A DNA stretch of 64,000 nt from Deltaproteobacteria bacterium (GCA_016713665.1 JADJOR010000011.1:434001-498000); one strand, 5' to 3'. Positions 17,151 to 27,465 are shown, counted from the stretch's first letter. A program made the numbers and translations. The notes: generated by a model from the letters alone, not told the origin.

Positions 17151-18416
17151 TCAGTTCTCGGCGATGCGCCAGTCGTAGCTGGCCGCCCGTTCGGCGAGCT
17201 GCGCCTTGCGCTCGGCGGCGGTCACGAAGCGCGTCCCGGCCGGGACATGGCTCCGGACCTCGGCCAGCGCAACGACCTTGCCCGTCGCGCGCAGGCTCGG
17301 CCCGGGCTTCCCGCCCTTGAACTCGGCCCAGCGCAGCGTCAGCGTGCCTTCCTTCATGTCGCAGGGATCGATCCAGTTCCAGACCCCCGGATCCTTCGGC
17401 GAGAGGACGAAGGTCAGCGTTCCATCGGCATTCGCCACCGACTGGGCGCGATTCATGCTCCCGTTTCGATGATGGATGTCGTTGGTCGTGCCCCAGACGT
17501 TCGTGATCGGCGCGATGAAGTAGTCGGCCCCGCCGAGGTCGACGTCGATCACGAGGGCCTGGTCCGGGGTGTTGTCGTTCGAGGGCAGCTTGAAGCGGCC
17601 CATGATGTAGATCTGGTTGCGGAGCGCGCCGTCGCTGTCGCGGTCGATGGTGAAGGCGAAGCTGTTGTCGGGCTTGCCCGCCGTCTGCGCCTCCCAGCGA
17701 TCGGTCTCCTTCGCCCACTTCCACATGTATTCGACCGCGCGGTCGAGCTCCTCCTGCGGCGTGAACGGCGGCCGCGAGGGCTTGCCGCCGAGGCGCTCGA
17801 TCGAGAGGTCGTTGATCATCTCCGTCTTCCAGTCCATCACGACGTCGCGGATGTAGAACTCGTGGGCGTGGGGCGCCGAGCGGACGTGGTTCTTGCGGTT
17901 GCCCTTCGGGTCGCTGTCGACCTCGATCTCGAAGGTCCGGTCGGGATTCATGACGATCGTCTTGCCGTCGAGGACGTCGACCGTCCCCATCTTCGGATCC
18001 CAGAGCGTGAAGTAGTTCTCGGTCACCCGATTCTCCGGGATCCGCCCGCGGATCACGTACTTCTCCGCCCCGCTGATCGGGATCACGCGGTAGACCGAGT
18101 CCGGATTGTCGATGCCCCAGCGCGTCCCGGGCACGCGCTTGCCACCCATCTGATGGGGCAGGCGCGTGATCGTGACGACCTTCGGGTAGAGCGGATCCTG
18201 GTTCAGCGACCAGACGATCGAGGCGAACATGACCTCTTCGAAGGCGCGATCGAAGCAGGACAGCATGTCCGCGCTGCGCGGCACGGATTTCAGCCAGTAC
18301 TCCCGGATCTCCTTCACGGCCCCGACGATCCGCGGATGCTCGAAGAGCTCGAGGGCACGGCGCTCGACGGCGCGCTGGTCTTCGGTGTCGATCGGGTTGC
18401 GCAGGCTGCTGGTCAT
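17151..18416 (-). CDS. DUF1214 domain protein
   Basis: Protein of 421 aa with a C-terminal DUF1214-type beta domain (about residues 290-400; DNTPDQALVIDVDLG, YFIAPITNVWG and ADGTLTFVLSPKDPG blocks). No signal peptide is seen. The molecular activity of the family is not established; members often sit with P450, SDR and amidohydrolase genes. ATG 18416 has AAAGGAAG upstream. The longer open frame reaches through the regulatory region and the TetR gene and is not used. It is first in the operon DUF1214-SDR-NTF2 and faces a TetR gene across 130 bp that hold a palindromic operator, so substrate-induced derepression is the likely control. Confidence 0.82.
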   Translation of the reverse strand: MTSSLRNPIDTEDQRAVERRALELFEHPRIVGAVKEIREYWLKSVPRSADMLSCFDRAFEEVMFASIVWSLNQDPLYPKVVTITRLPHQMGGKRVPGTRWGIDNPDSVYRVIPISGAEKYVIRGRIPENRVTENYFTLWDPKMGTVDVLDGKTIVMNPDRTFEIEVDSDPKGNRKNHVRSAPHAHEFYIRDVVMDWKTEMINDLSIERLGGKPSRPPFTPQEELDRAVEYMWKWAKETDRWEAQTAGKPDNSFAFTIDRDSDGALRNQIYIMGRFKLPSNDNTPDQALVIDVDLGGADYFIAPITNVWGTTNDIHHRNGSMNRAQSVANADGTLTFVLSPKDPGVWNWIDPCDMKEGTLTLRWAEFKGGKPGPSLRATGKVVALAEVRSHVPAGTRFVTAAERKAQLAERAASYDWRIAEN

Positions 18417-18502
18417 GGGGGCTTCCTTTCGGATGCGAGGGGCGGTTGCGGGCGGCGGCTTCGGGCGGAAGACCGGAATCGATGCCGCCCGGGTCGCCTC
18501 GC

Positions 18503-18531
18503 AGTATGGATGGCTCGATCTACAAAAGCAA
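18503..18531 (-). promoter_or_regulatory. Sigma70-like promoter for the DUF1214 operon
   Basis: On the minus strand a -35-like TTGCTT (18531-18526) and a -10-like CATACT (18508-18503) are separated by 17 bases, which places the transcription start about 80 bases before the DUF1214 ATG. The -35 box lies inside the left arm of the palindrome, so repressor binding would block it. Confidence 0.5.
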
Positions 18532-18548
18532 CCTAGAGTTGCTTTTGT
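18522..18548. promoter_or_regulatory. 27-bp palindromic operator, probably for the adjacent TetR regulator
   Basis: Perfect inverted repeat: ACAAAAGCAAC (18522-18532), five-base spacer, GTTGCTTTTGT (18538-18548). Its AT-rich arms stand out in GC-rich sequence. The right arm covers the first two bases of the GTG start of the TetR gene and the left arm covers the -35 box of the opposite promoter. One bound dimer or pair of dimers could repress both directions. Confidence 0.8.
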
Positions 18549-19209
18549 GACGACCCGGAAGAAACAGGCCAGCGCGGGCACGGGGCGGGAGGGAACGGCG
18601 CCCGGGGATCGCCGCGCGAAGCAGCGGCGCCCCGGCGGGCGCAACGCCGAGGTCCGCGACGCCGTCCGCCGCGCGACGCTCGAGCTGCTCACGCACGAAG
18701 GCTTCGGCGCGGTGACGCTGCCCGCCGTCGCGCGCCGGGCCGGGGTCCACAAGACGACGGTCTATCGCAGCTGGTCCTCGCCGGCGGCGCTGCTCGACGA
18801 CGCGCTCTCCGAGCTCGAAGCCCTCGCCCTCCCCGATCTCGACACCGGGAGCCTCGCGAGCGACATCGAGGCCTTCGTCGACGCGCGCCTGAAGCTGATC
18901 CGGGAGCCGCATGCCGAGGCGATCCTGCGCGCGGTGATCGGGGCGCAGGCTCCTCATCCCGCTCTGTATGGCTGGGTCGAGACGTTCTGGAAGGCGCGCC
19001 GCAAGGAGTGGCGCTCGCCGATCGAGCGCGCGATCGAGCGCGGCGAGCTCGCGCCGTCGGCGCGGGCGGTGCCGCTCATCGAGATGGTGGCGGGCCCGCT
19101 GCTCCTCGCTCGTCTGGCGACGCGACGTCGGATCCCGCGTGCGGAGGTCCGGACGATCGTGGACGTCCTGGTGGCGGGCGTACGAGCGGCTCATCCGCCG
19201 AAGCCCTGA
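18547..19209 (+). CDS. TetR-family transcriptional regulator
   Basis: Regulator of 220 aa. A basic, Gly/Ala-rich N-terminal arm of about 35 residues precedes the helix-turn-helix (LPAVARRAGVHKTTVYRSW, about residues 59-77); the ligand-binding half (TetR_C type) follows. GTG 18547 is the only plausible start: no in-frame ATG/GTG/TTG follows before the DNA-binding domain, and earlier in-frame codons would read through the palindrome. With the operator lying directly on the start codon, the message is probably leaderless or nearly so. It likely autoregulates and controls the divergent DUF1214-SDR-NTF2 operon. It converges on the molybdopterin gene with an 8-bp gap. Confidence 0.88.
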   Translation: MTTRKKQASAGTGREGTAPGDRRAKQRRPGGRNAEVRDAVRRATLELLTHEGFGAVTLPAVARRAGVHKTTVYRSWSSPAALLDDALSELEALALPDLDTGSLASDIEAFVDARLKLIREPHAEAILRAVIGAQAPHPALYGWVETFWKARRKEWRSPIERAIERGELAPSARAVPLIEMVAGPLLLARLATRRRIPRAEVRTIVDVLVAGVRAAHPPKP

Positions 19210-19217
19210 TCAGACCG

Positions 19218-21434
19218 TCAGCGCTCCTCGCATCGCCGCACCGCGACCGCGATCCCGCTCATGCGCGGCATGGCATTGATCGTCTCCCGCGAGCCCGGCT
19301 CGAGGCTGAGCAGCAGGTTCACCGCGACGCCCCACTCCTCGTAGGCCGCCGATCGAGACGGCAGCTGCCCGAATCCGTGGACCAGGCTCACGACACCACG
19401 GCGGAGACTCGGATCGGCCTCGGCCCGGACCTCGACGCGGCCGTGGGCCGACGCGACGGCGACGCGGTGGCCCTCGCCGATGCCCTCGGCCGCCATGTCC
19501 TCGGGATTCATGTAGACGGGATTGAAGGGCAGCCGCTTGCGGATCGACGGCAGCGAGAGCCCCGCCGAGTTGAGCCCGTCGCGCAGCCGGCGAACGGCGA
19601 GCCGATAGGGGAAGTCGCCGGCCGCGCCGGGCGCGAGCCCGGCGGCGACCGAGGCGAGCTCGGCCGCGACGTCCGGCGGGACGAGCGAAAAGCGATGCGG
19701 ACTGTCCGGGTCCCCCGGCTCGACGAAGACCGGCTCGTCGTCGAGCACGACGCCGCGGGGCGCCGCCTGCAGCGCGTCGAACGCGATCGGCGCGTGGCGC
19801 GCCGCGATCGCGAGCAACTCGTCGGTCGTGGGCGGCCGGTCGCCGCCGAGCTCGACCCCGAAATGGTTGAGCCGGACGCCGAGCCGCTTCGCGAGCTCCC
19901 AGAAATAGAGATGGTCGTCGCAGACCTTCGCCCCCGGCGGCGGCGAGGCGATGGCCGGCGTGTAGCGCGTGAACGGCACCGGCGAGAGCAGGTTCTCGTA
20001 GATGAAGAGCGGCAGATCGGCGCGCTCGTACTGCAGCGTCGGCGGCAGGATGTAATGCGCGAGCTCCGCCGTCATGCTCATGAAGGGCTCGATCGCGACC
20101 AGCAGCTCGAGGGACTCGAGGGCGCGCACGACCTTCTTCGTGTCGGGGATCGCCGAGGCGGGATTGCCGCCGTGGACCAGCAGCGCGCGGACCCGCCCCT
20201 TCCCCGGCATCAGGATCTCGTCCGCCAGGATCCCGGTCGGAAGCTCGCCGTCCATGCGCCCGAATGCGCCGACCCGGCTCTTGTATCCCTTCTCCCACCA
20301 GCGCGGCGCCGGCATCACCTCGGCCTTGCGCGGGTAGCGCGCACCGATCGCGCCCGGATGATCGATCCGATCCCCCGCGCGCAGGAGCCGCCCGCAGACG
20401 ACGTTCAGGCATTCGACGAGATGCTCGGCCAGGTTGCCGTGGGGCGACATGTCGGGGCCCGTCGCGCTCGTCGCGGCACCGGTTCGACTCTCTCGGGCAA
20501 AGAGCTCGGCGACGGCGACGAGCTCCGCCTCCGCGACGCCGGCCCGCGCCGCGACGGCCTTCGGCGTGAAGCCGGCGACGGCGCGGCGCAGCGCCTCGAC
20601 GTCGTCCGCATGGCGGTCGCAGAAATCGCGGTCGATCCAGCCCCGCTCGAGAATGACGTGGAGCAGGCCTGCCAGGATCGCGGCGTCTTCGCCGGGGAGC
20701 GGCTGGAGATGGAGATCGGCGTGCTTCGCCGTCTCGCTCCGGCGCGGATCGATCACGATCAGCTTCATGCCCCGGGCCTTCGCCTCCTTGAGCCGCTTCA
20801 GCGGATTGCGCGTGTCGAAGCCGTTGGTCGAGACCGAGACGAGGGGGTTGCCGCCGACGATCAGGAAGACGTCGCCGCGGTGGAAGGGCGTGCGGCCGGG
20901 GGGCCAGATGCCGATGCGGCCGACGGCGACGGCCTTCGCCGACTGATCGATCGTGACCGAGGAGAAGGCCTTCGGCGAGCCGATCGCCTCGAGGAAGGCG
21001 TTCAACATCTTGAGCGAGCTCGACGTGAAGAAGGCGCCGCCGCCCTTGTAGCCGCCGATCGCCTCCGGGCCGTCTTCGGCGAGGATCGCCGCGAGCTTCG
21101 CTGCGATCTCGTCGAGGGCGACCTCGAGCGGGAGCTCGACGAAGCGCCCGTCGGGCATGCGCTTGCGCGGCGTCAGAACGCGGTCGGGGCTGCGATGCGC
21201 CTCGGGCGCGTTCAGGCCCTTGAAGCAGGCGTAGCCCAGGGTCTGGGGATCGTCGTGATCGCCCCGGATGCGCAGCAGCCCGCCCGCTTCGTCGAGGGTC
21301 GCGACGACGCCGCAATGGCCCATGCAGAGGCGACAGAACGAGAGCGCCTCGCGCTCGGATCCCGGGACAGATCGATCGGCGGCTCGATCGGTCGATTGCG
21401 TGTTCGGCTTCGGACTCGGCTTGGGGCTCGACAT
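19218..21434 (-). CDS. Molybdopterin-dependent oxidoreductase (DMSO reductase superfamily)
   Basis: Large molybdoenzyme of 738 aa. An N-terminal [4Fe-4S] site has Cys residues in CRLCMGHC plus a fourth in YACFKG (about residues 34-69). The molybdopterin domain follows (VFLIVGGNPLVS, LIVIDPRRSETA) with a C-terminal molydop-binding domain (VYMNPEDMAAEGIGEGHRVA). There is no twin-arginine signal, so it is cytoplasmic. The residue that would ligate Mo is not clear: the expected segment reads TIDQSAKAVA without an obvious Cys or Sec. ATG 21434 follows GGAGGT. It starts 43 bp after arsC on the same strand, so it probably belongs to the arsenic operon. Confidence 0.85.
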   Translation of the reverse strand: MSSPKPSPKPNTQSTDRAADRSVPGSEREALSFCRLCMGHCGVVATLDEAGGLLRIRGDHDDPQTLGYACFKGLNAPEAHRSPDRVLTPRKRMPDGRFVELPLEVALDEIAAKLAAILAEDGPEAIGGYKGGGAFFTSSSLKMLNAFLEAIGSPKAFSSVTIDQSAKAVAVGRIGIWPPGRTPFHRGDVFLIVGGNPLVSVSTNGFDTRNPLKRLKEAKARGMKLIVIDPRRSETAKHADLHLQPLPGEDAAILAGLLHVILERGWIDRDFCDRHADDVEALRRAVAGFTPKAVAARAGVAEAELVAVAELFARESRTGAATSATGPDMSPHGNLAEHLVECLNVVCGRLLRAGDRIDHPGAIGARYPRKAEVMPAPRWWEKGYKSRVGAFGRMDGELPTGILADEILMPGKGRVRALLVHGGNPASAIPDTKKVVRALESLELLVAIEPFMSMTAELAHYILPPTLQYERADLPLFIYENLLSPVPFTRYTPAIASPPPGAKVCDDHLYFWELAKRLGVRLNHFGVELGGDRPPTTDELLAIAARHAPIAFDALQAAPRGVVLDDEPVFVEPGDPDSPHRFSLVPPDVAAELASVAAGLAPGAAGDFPYRLAVRRLRDGLNSAGLSLPSIRKRLPFNPVYMNPEDMAAEGIGEGHRVAVASAHGRVEVRAEADPSLRRGVVSLVHGFGQLPSRSAAYEEWGVAVNLLLSLEPGSRETINAMPRMSGIAVAVRRCEER

Positions 21435-21477
21435 CGTGGGGCGGACCTCCTGGACCCGCGCCCAGCATAGGTCCCCG

Positions 21478-21966
21478 TCACGACTCCCGGCGAGGTCGCG
21501 GGGTCGGTGTGAGCGCGCTCGCTTCGGCCTCGTCCCCGCGCTCGCCGGCGCGGCGCTCCGTCGCCAGCTGGATCAGGCGGGCGCGGATCTCGTCGCGCGC
21601 CACCCGGAAATGCTGCAGCCGCTCCTCCTCGCGCAGATCTTCCTGGGGACGGTCGGGATCGGCGATCGGCCAGTGGAGCCGCGGAGCGCCGGACAGGAAG
21701 ACTGGACAGACCTCCTCGGCGCAGAGCGTGACGACGAGATCGACGCTCGCGGGATCGATCGTCTCGACCGACTTCGAGAACTGGCCGGCCATCGGGATCC
21801 CGATCTCCCGGAGGACCACGACGGCGAACGGATTGACCCGGGAGGGCCGTGACCCCGCGGACTGGACGAGCACGTCCGACCCGAAGATCGAGCGCGCGAG
21901 GCCCTCCGCCATCTGGGAGCGCGCCGAGTTCGCGACGCAGAGGAAGAGCAGCCGCTCGTATCGCAT
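21478..21966 (-). CDS. arsC: Arsenate reductase, low-molecular-weight PTP (thioredoxin-type) family
   Basis: Cytosolic arsenate reductase of 162 aa. The N-terminal P-loop CVANSARSQMAEG holds the nucleophilic Cys and the CX5R arginine, followed by the SAGSRPSRVNPFAV segment of ArsC-type enzymes. A second Cys pair lies in VTLCAEEVCPVF, where resolving cysteines are expected. Active-site residues are all Cys, not Sec. ATG 21966 is preferred because MRYERLLFLCVANSARS is the family start. It follows the ACR3 gene by 25 bp. It reduces arsenate to arsenite, which ACR3 exports. A Pro/Arg-rich tail of about 25 residues is not part of the core. Confidence 0.92.
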   Translation of the reverse strand: MRYERLLFLCVANSARSQMAEGLARSIFGSDVLVQSAGSRPSRVNPFAVVVLREIGIPMAGQFSKSVETIDPASVDLVVTLCAEEVCPVFLSGAPRLHWPIADPDRPQEDLREEERLQHFRVARDEIRARLIQLATERRAGERGDEAEASALTPTPRPRRES

Positions 21967-21991
21967 CACCGCCCCCCACCCTGTCGCCGCC

Positions 21992-23014
<1,023 letters not shown>

Positions 23015-23167
23015 CGCGCGCATGCTCCCCTGTCCCGTGGATTTCCGAGGAGCGAGGAGCTTGCCAGCTCCGCAACGGCGGCGCCGGAGCCCCCGCGCCG
23101 AAGGCCTGTGACGTTTCGGCGAAGTTTGGGCCCTGCGCGGGGGGCGGTGCGTCGGGGACGAACGCGC

Positions 23168-24448
23168 TCAGCGCTCTTCGGGCACGCCGAAATGCGCACA
23201 GTAGGCCCCGAAGCGCGCGCGCAGGTCGCCTCGATCGAGGCCGAGCGCCGCGAGGTCGTAGGCGTGGTCGCCGTGCTCCTGGCGCGTACGCCGGTCGATC
23301 TCGGCCCGGAGCGCCGCCTCGAAGGCGGGCGAGAATTCCTGTCCGCAGGCGGCGTAGAGCGCGCGGACCCGATCGTACGGATCCTCGATGAGGTCCGCAT
23401 AACGCAGATGATGGCGCGCGAGGGCGGCGGGCGACCGCGCGAGATCGTCCCGACGGACCCGCTCGAGGGAGGTCGCATAGCGCTCGACGTGGTCGCGGGC
23501 GAGGGCCTCGGCGTCGACCCGATCGCTGTGGGCCCAGCGGATGTGGGCGACGAGGCTCGTGAGCGACGCCAGCATCGTGGCGGGGTCGCGGTGGGTGAGC
23601 ACGACGCGGGCGTCGGGATAGGTCGCCTCGAGGGCCGGCAGCGAATGGAGATGGACGGGGGATTTCAGCGTCCAGCGGGTCCGGCCGGTCCGGCGCTGGA
23701 GGATCTGGAGCACGAGGCGGTGCATCGCGTAGGCGGGTCGCGGATCGGCCTCGAGGAAGAGCCAGCGCTCGAAGCTCGGGACGTGGTAGCGGGTCGTGAG
23801 CTCCTCGGAGCGGAACGCGAAGCTCATCGCCGAGAGGCATTCCTTGGGGCGGCTCGCACCGAAGACGTGGATCGCGAGCAGCCCGGAGACGACGGTCTGC
23901 GGCAGGGTCAGCTCGCGCTCGGTCATCTCGATCCGCGGGTCGACGGCGCGCTTCCCGGGATCGGGATCCGGCGGCGGCACCGGGCGCAGGAGCTCCCAGC
24001 CGAGCGGCGCGCGGCGCGCGGGATCGACGGCGAGCAGCGCGTGGAGCAGCGTCGTCCCCGTGCGCGGCGCGCCGGCGACGAAGATCGGGGCCGTGATCTC
24101 CTCGTCGAGGACGCCGGGATCGGCCCGCAGATGGGCCATCAGCTGCAGGCGAACCTCGAGCAGCCGCAGCAGGAAGCGCCGCGTCATGAAGCGGCCCATC
24201 GGATTCAGCTCGGCCTCGCTCTCGATCGCCGCGAGCGCGCGATCGAGGGCCTCGAGCATCTCGTCGACGGGGAAGAGCGGATGCCCGAAGTCGGCGAAGC
24301 CGCCGTCCGGGAGGCCCAGCCGCGCCCGGGCCTCGGCCATCAACGCGTCGCGCGCGAGGGGCAACCGGGCGACCGCGGTGATCGGCAGGACCTCGTTCGC
24401 GTTGATCGCGCGGACCCAGTCGGGCCGCGGCGGCGGCTGCCAGCTCAT
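23168..24448 (-). CDS. PAPS-dependent sulfotransferase family protein
   Basis: Second sulfotransferase-like protein (426 aa). The phosphosulfate loop is VAGAPRTGTTLLHALL near residue 123, and the 3'-phosphate segment is LTHRDPATMLASL. The N-terminal 100 residues are helical and specific to this subgroup. ATG 24448 (MSWQPPPRPDWV) is chosen since it follows the stop of the DUF1214 gene by 19 bp with GAGGG upstream; the frame continues upstream into that gene. The operon order is SDR, DUF1214-like, this gene. The acceptor is unknown. Confidence 0.86.
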   Translation of the reverse strand: MSWQPPPRPDWVRAINANEVLPITAVARLPLARDALMAEARARLGLPDGGFADFGHPLFPVDEMLEALDRALAAIESEAELNPMGRFMTRRFLLRLLEVRLQLMAHLRADPGVLDEEITAPIFVAGAPRTGTTLLHALLAVDPARRAPLGWELLRPVPPPDPDPGKRAVDPRIEMTERELTLPQTVVSGLLAIHVFGASRPKECLSAMSFAFRSEELTTRYHVPSFERWLFLEADPRPAYAMHRLVLQILQRRTGRTRWTLKSPVHLHSLPALEATYPDARVVLTHRDPATMLASLTSLVAHIRWAHSDRVDAEALARDHVERYATSLERVRRDDLARSPAALARHHLRYADLIEDPYDRVRALYAACGQEFSPAFEAALRAEIDRRTRQEHGDHAYDLAALGLDRGDLRARFGAYCAHFGVPEER

Positions 24449-24467
24449 GCCGCCCTCGCCCGCCCGC

Positions 24468-25688
24468 TCACGAGCGGAACCGCCAGGCAAGGTGCTCGAT
24501 GCGTCGGCGGATCTCGGCGCGGCGTGCTGCGGCATCGACTCGTGGCGTTTCCTGCGGGAGCGCCCCCGCGACCGACGCGAACGGGACGACCCGGGTCGTC
24601 GGGCTCGGGTCGGCGTTCGGCCAGAACCAGCGCAGCGTCAGCAGGCCCTCGGGATGACCCGCGGTGTCGAGCCAGTTCGGGCAGCCGGGATCGGCGCGCG
24701 ACACCACGAAGCGGACGCGGCCGTCGGTGTCGATGTGGGCTTGACGTTGATTGATCGAGGAGATGCGGTGGACCGGATCGGGCTGCTCGTACCAGCCCAT
24801 CGTCGCGAGCTGGAGGTTCCAGTAGCGCGCGTCGGGGACGTCCGACTCGATGACGAGGGCTTCGTCGTCGGCCAGCGCGTAGAAGAGGAACGCATAACGG
24901 GCGGCGCCGAGGCCCTTCTTGAGGGCCATGGGCGGGGCGAACGCGTTGTCGACGCCCTTGGCGCGGTGCTCGTTCAGGTAGTCGTTCCAGAAGACGACCG
25001 AGCGCTCGGTCTGGGCGAGCGCCGTCGCGAGGCGGGCCGCGACGCCTTCGCCGTCGATCCGAGGCGGGGCTGCGACGTCGTCGAGACATTCGATCGTGAA
25101 GACGGCCGGCTCCTTCGGCCGCCAGTCGAGGTAGTACTCGCGCAGCGAGACCGTCGAGACGCGCTCCGGGATGGGAAAGAACGCCGGATCGCTGCCGTCG
25201 CCGCCGAGCAGGATCTCGAAGTCGTCGCCGGGGCCGATGCCGCGGTCGGCGGCGTGGATCGTCGCGAGGGTGCCCCACTCGGGCATGTGCATGAAGTCGA
25301 CCCGCAGCGTGATCACGAAGTCTTCGCAGGCGTGCATGCGGCCGCGGATCCGGTAGCGGCGCCTCGGGTCGATGCGCGCATGGAGGTAGACGTTGTCCTG
25401 GTTCGGCCCGCCCCACTGCGAGACGAGGTCGTTCGAGCGATGGAAGAAGGGCGCCGTCGTGTCGAAGGAGCCCGTCGCATAGGCGAGCCAGCAGGCGACC
25501 TGCTCCGCCAGGTGGGCGATCGCCTCGGGCCCGTCGCCCGGGAGCCCGGGATAGGGCGGCCGCAACACCGACTCGCCGAGCGTCTCGATGCGCCGGCAGA
25601 ACTGCCGCCAGGCGACGAGCTCGACGGGCTCGCGCGCTTCTCCGCGCTCGGCCTGCCCGGCGCCCGGCTTCGATTCGGATCGACTCAC
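24468..25688 (-). CDS. DUF1214-like protein
   Basis: Protein of 406 aa, related in layout to the DUF1214 protein at 17151. The C-terminal beta region has ADDEALVIESDVPDARYWN, a QAHIDTDGRVRFVVSRADPG block and LTLRWFWPN. The N-terminal half is alpha-helical with an RSNDLVSQWGGPNQDN segment. GTG 25688 (VSRSESKPG) has a GGAGGGGAGGG site upstream; GTG 25727 is an alternative. It sits between an SDR upstream (90 bp) and a sulfotransferase (19 bp). The repeated pairing of DUF1214 with SDR genes in this window suggests a shared but unknown substrate class. Confidence 0.78.
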   Translation of the reverse strand: MSRSESKPGAGQAERGEAREPVELVAWRQFCRRIETLGESVLRPPYPGLPGDGPEAIAHLAEQVACWLAYATGSFDTTAPFFHRSNDLVSQWGGPNQDNVYLHARIDPRRRYRIRGRMHACEDFVITLRVDFMHMPEWGTLATIHAADRGIGPGDDFEILLGGDGSDPAFFPIPERVSTVSLREYYLDWRPKEPAVFTIECLDDVAAPPRIDGEGVAARLATALAQTERSVVFWNDYLNEHRAKGVDNAFAPPMALKKGLGAARYAFLFYALADDEALVIESDVPDARYWNLQLATMGWYEQPDPVHRISSINQRQAHIDTDGRVRFVVSRADPGCPNWLDTAGHPEGLLTLRWFWPNADPSPTTRVVPFASVAGALPQETPRVDAAARRAEIRRRIEHLAWRFRS

Positions 25689-25778
25689 GCGGCCCTCCCC
25701 TCCTCCTCCGATCGTCCCGCGGCGCACGGCGCGAGCCGGCCGATCGACCGATCGCAGCGCGCCGACCGACCGGCTCTC

Positions 25779-26600
25779 TCACGCGCGCAGGATGCCCCCG
25801 CCGTCGACCATCAGCGTCTGGCCCGTCAGGTACTGGCTCGCGTCCGAGAGCAGGAACGCGACGACCGGCGCGATGTCGGCGAGCGGATCGCCGTCTCGCC
25901 CGAGCGGATGATCCTTGTACATCGCGGCGAAGGCGCGGGCGCGGGGATCGTCGCCGTCGAGATTCGTCGGCAGGCGGTGGGACGCGGAGGCGGGACAGAT
26001 GCAGTTCACCGTGATCCCGAAGCGGCCCCACTCGCGAGCGGCGGTCCGCGTCAGCGAACGGACCGCCTCCTTCGCAGCGGAGTACGGTCCGTAGCCCGGG
26101 GCGCCCGTCTGCCCCATCGAGGAGCCGAACGTGACGATGCGGCCGCGGCCGCGGGCCTGCATCGCGGGGACGACCGCCTGCATCAGCCAGAGCGTCCCGC
26201 GCGGCCCCGTGTCGAGGACGAGGTCGAAGTCCTCGGGCGTGATCTCGAGCAGGGGCTTCACGTTGATGTAGGACTGGGCGTTGGCCACGAGCGCGTCGAT
26301 CGTGCCGAAGGCGGCGAGCGTCTCGTCGACCAGGCGGCGGCTCGCGTCGCGGTCGGCGACGTCGGAGACGCGGGTCTCGAACTCGGCGCCCAGCTTCGCC
26401 AGCTCGTCGGCGACGCGTTCGAGGCGGTGGGCCTTGCGGCCGGTGATCATGAGACGCGCGCCGGACCGGGCGAGCAGGCGCACGATGCCGAGGCCGATGC
26501 CGCGGGTTCCGCCGGTCACGACGACGACCTGGCCCGCGAGCTCGGCGAAGCGCGGAGCCTCGTCGGGCGGTGTCTTCTCGGTCGGGATCGGGTTCGTCAT
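25779..26600 (-). CDS. Short-chain dehydrogenase/reductase
   Basis: SDR of 273 aa. Nucleotide loop TGGTRGIG near residue 29, VANAQS in place of the usual NNAG, a catalytic Ser in FGSSMGQ and YSAAK for the Tyr/Lys pair. The C-terminus ends in the classical LTGQTLMVDGGG. ATG 26600. It begins 10 nt after the stop of the double-hotdog gene, so the two are one transcript. Likely a 3-oxoacyl or 3-hydroxyacyl type oxidoreductase given the thioesterase-like neighbour, by inference. Confidence 0.88.
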   Translation of the reverse strand: MTNPIPTEKTPPDEAPRFAELAGQVVVVTGGTRGIGLGIVRLLARSGARLMITGRKAHRLERVADELAKLGAEFETRVSDVADRDASRRLVDETLAAFGTIDALVANAQSYINVKPLLEITPEDFDLVLDTGPRGTLWLMQAVVPAMQARGRGRIVTFGSSMGQTGAPGYGPYSAAKEAVRSLTRTAAREWGRFGITVNCICPASASHRLPTNLDGDDPRARAFAAMYKDHPLGRDGDPLADIAPVVAFLLSDASQYLTGQTLMVDGGGILRA

Positions 26601-26610
26601 CGCCTCGACG

Positions 26611-27465
26611 CTAGCGCGCCGGTGCGATCTGCAGGAACGCCGTCGCCGTCACCCGATCCTCGCGGCCACAGTCCCGCAGCTCGACCCGCAGCACGCCGTC
26701 GGCGGGGTCGCCGAGGAAGAAGGCCCGGGAGCGAACGGGCCCGACCTTCGCGGTCGTGAGGTATCGCAGGTCGAGCCCGACGACGGATTGCGGCTCGCCC
26801 AGGCGGGACTCGCCGAGGACCTCCCCGGCGCGCTCGACGAGGAGCGCCACGAGCGCGCCCTGCAGCGTCGCCTCTCGGTTCAGGACCGCTCGGCGCAGCA
26901 CGAGCTCGACCTCGCCCCGCGCCGCATCGACGACGCCGACTCCGACCTCGTCTTCGAGGGGCTGCGCGAGCGGATTCGACGCGAAGACGTTCGGCAAGGC
27001 GAGATCCGCGGCCGTGACGCTGGCCCCCTCGGCGCGGGCCACCCGCGCGAAGCTCGTCTCGCCGTAGGCCCAGGCCGCACCGTCGCGGGCCGCGCCCGCG
27101 CCACCCGTGCCGGCATCGCTCCGGGTCTCGAGCGCCACCGCCGTCGTGACCCCGGTCCGCCCGCTGCGCAGGATCCGGCCGCGGGCGACGAGCCCCTGCG
27201 GCGGTGGCGTCCTCGGCATGCGGACCGAGAGGTCCGTCGTGAAGAGGATGTCGTTGCCCGCGCGCTCGCGCGTAAAGAGACTGCCGACGATGTCGACCGC
27301 CGCCGCGAGCACGGTCATGCGGAGCCGACCCGCGCGACAGACCTCGGGATAGGGCGTGATCGCGAGCGGTGCCTCGCGCTCGCCCGTCCGCGCGATGCCG
27401 TAGCGCGTATAGAAAGGCGCCGCGGGCTCGACTTCGCTCGAACGGGGATCGGGCTTCGTTTCCAA
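26611..27465 (-). CDS. Double-hotdog acyl-CoA thioesterase-like protein
   Basis: Protein of about 284 aa that reads as two hotdog-fold halves. The first half contains the GRLRMTVLAAAVDIVGSL helix and an FTTDLSVRMPR strand; the second has ATLQGALVALLVERAGEVL and VGLDLRYLTTAKVGPVR. This is the layout of PaaI/TesB-like acyl-CoA thioesterases. The Asp in AAVDIVG is a candidate catalytic residue. No ATG fits: TTG 27465 has GGAG eight bases upstream and gives a full first domain. It is divergent from the binding-protein gene at 27530 and followed 10 nt later by an SDR. Confidence 0.72.
   Translation of the reverse strand: METKPDPRSSEVEPAAPFYTRYGIARTGEREAPLAITPYPEVCRAGRLRMTVLAAAVDIVGSLFTRERAGNDILFTTDLSVRMPRTPPPQGLVARGRILRSGRTGVTTAVALETRSDAGTGGAGAARDGAAWAYGETSFARVARAEGASVTAADLALPNVFASNPLAQPLEDEVGVGVVDAARGEVELVLRRAVLNREATLQGALVALLVERAGEVLGESRLGEPQSVVGLDLRYLTTAKVGPVRSRAFFLGDPADGVLRVELRDCGREDRVTATAFLQIAPAR

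Noticed and set aside
21478..21966. ArsC as a selenoprotein
   Set aside because: P-loop nucleophile is a Cys codon; no internal TGA.
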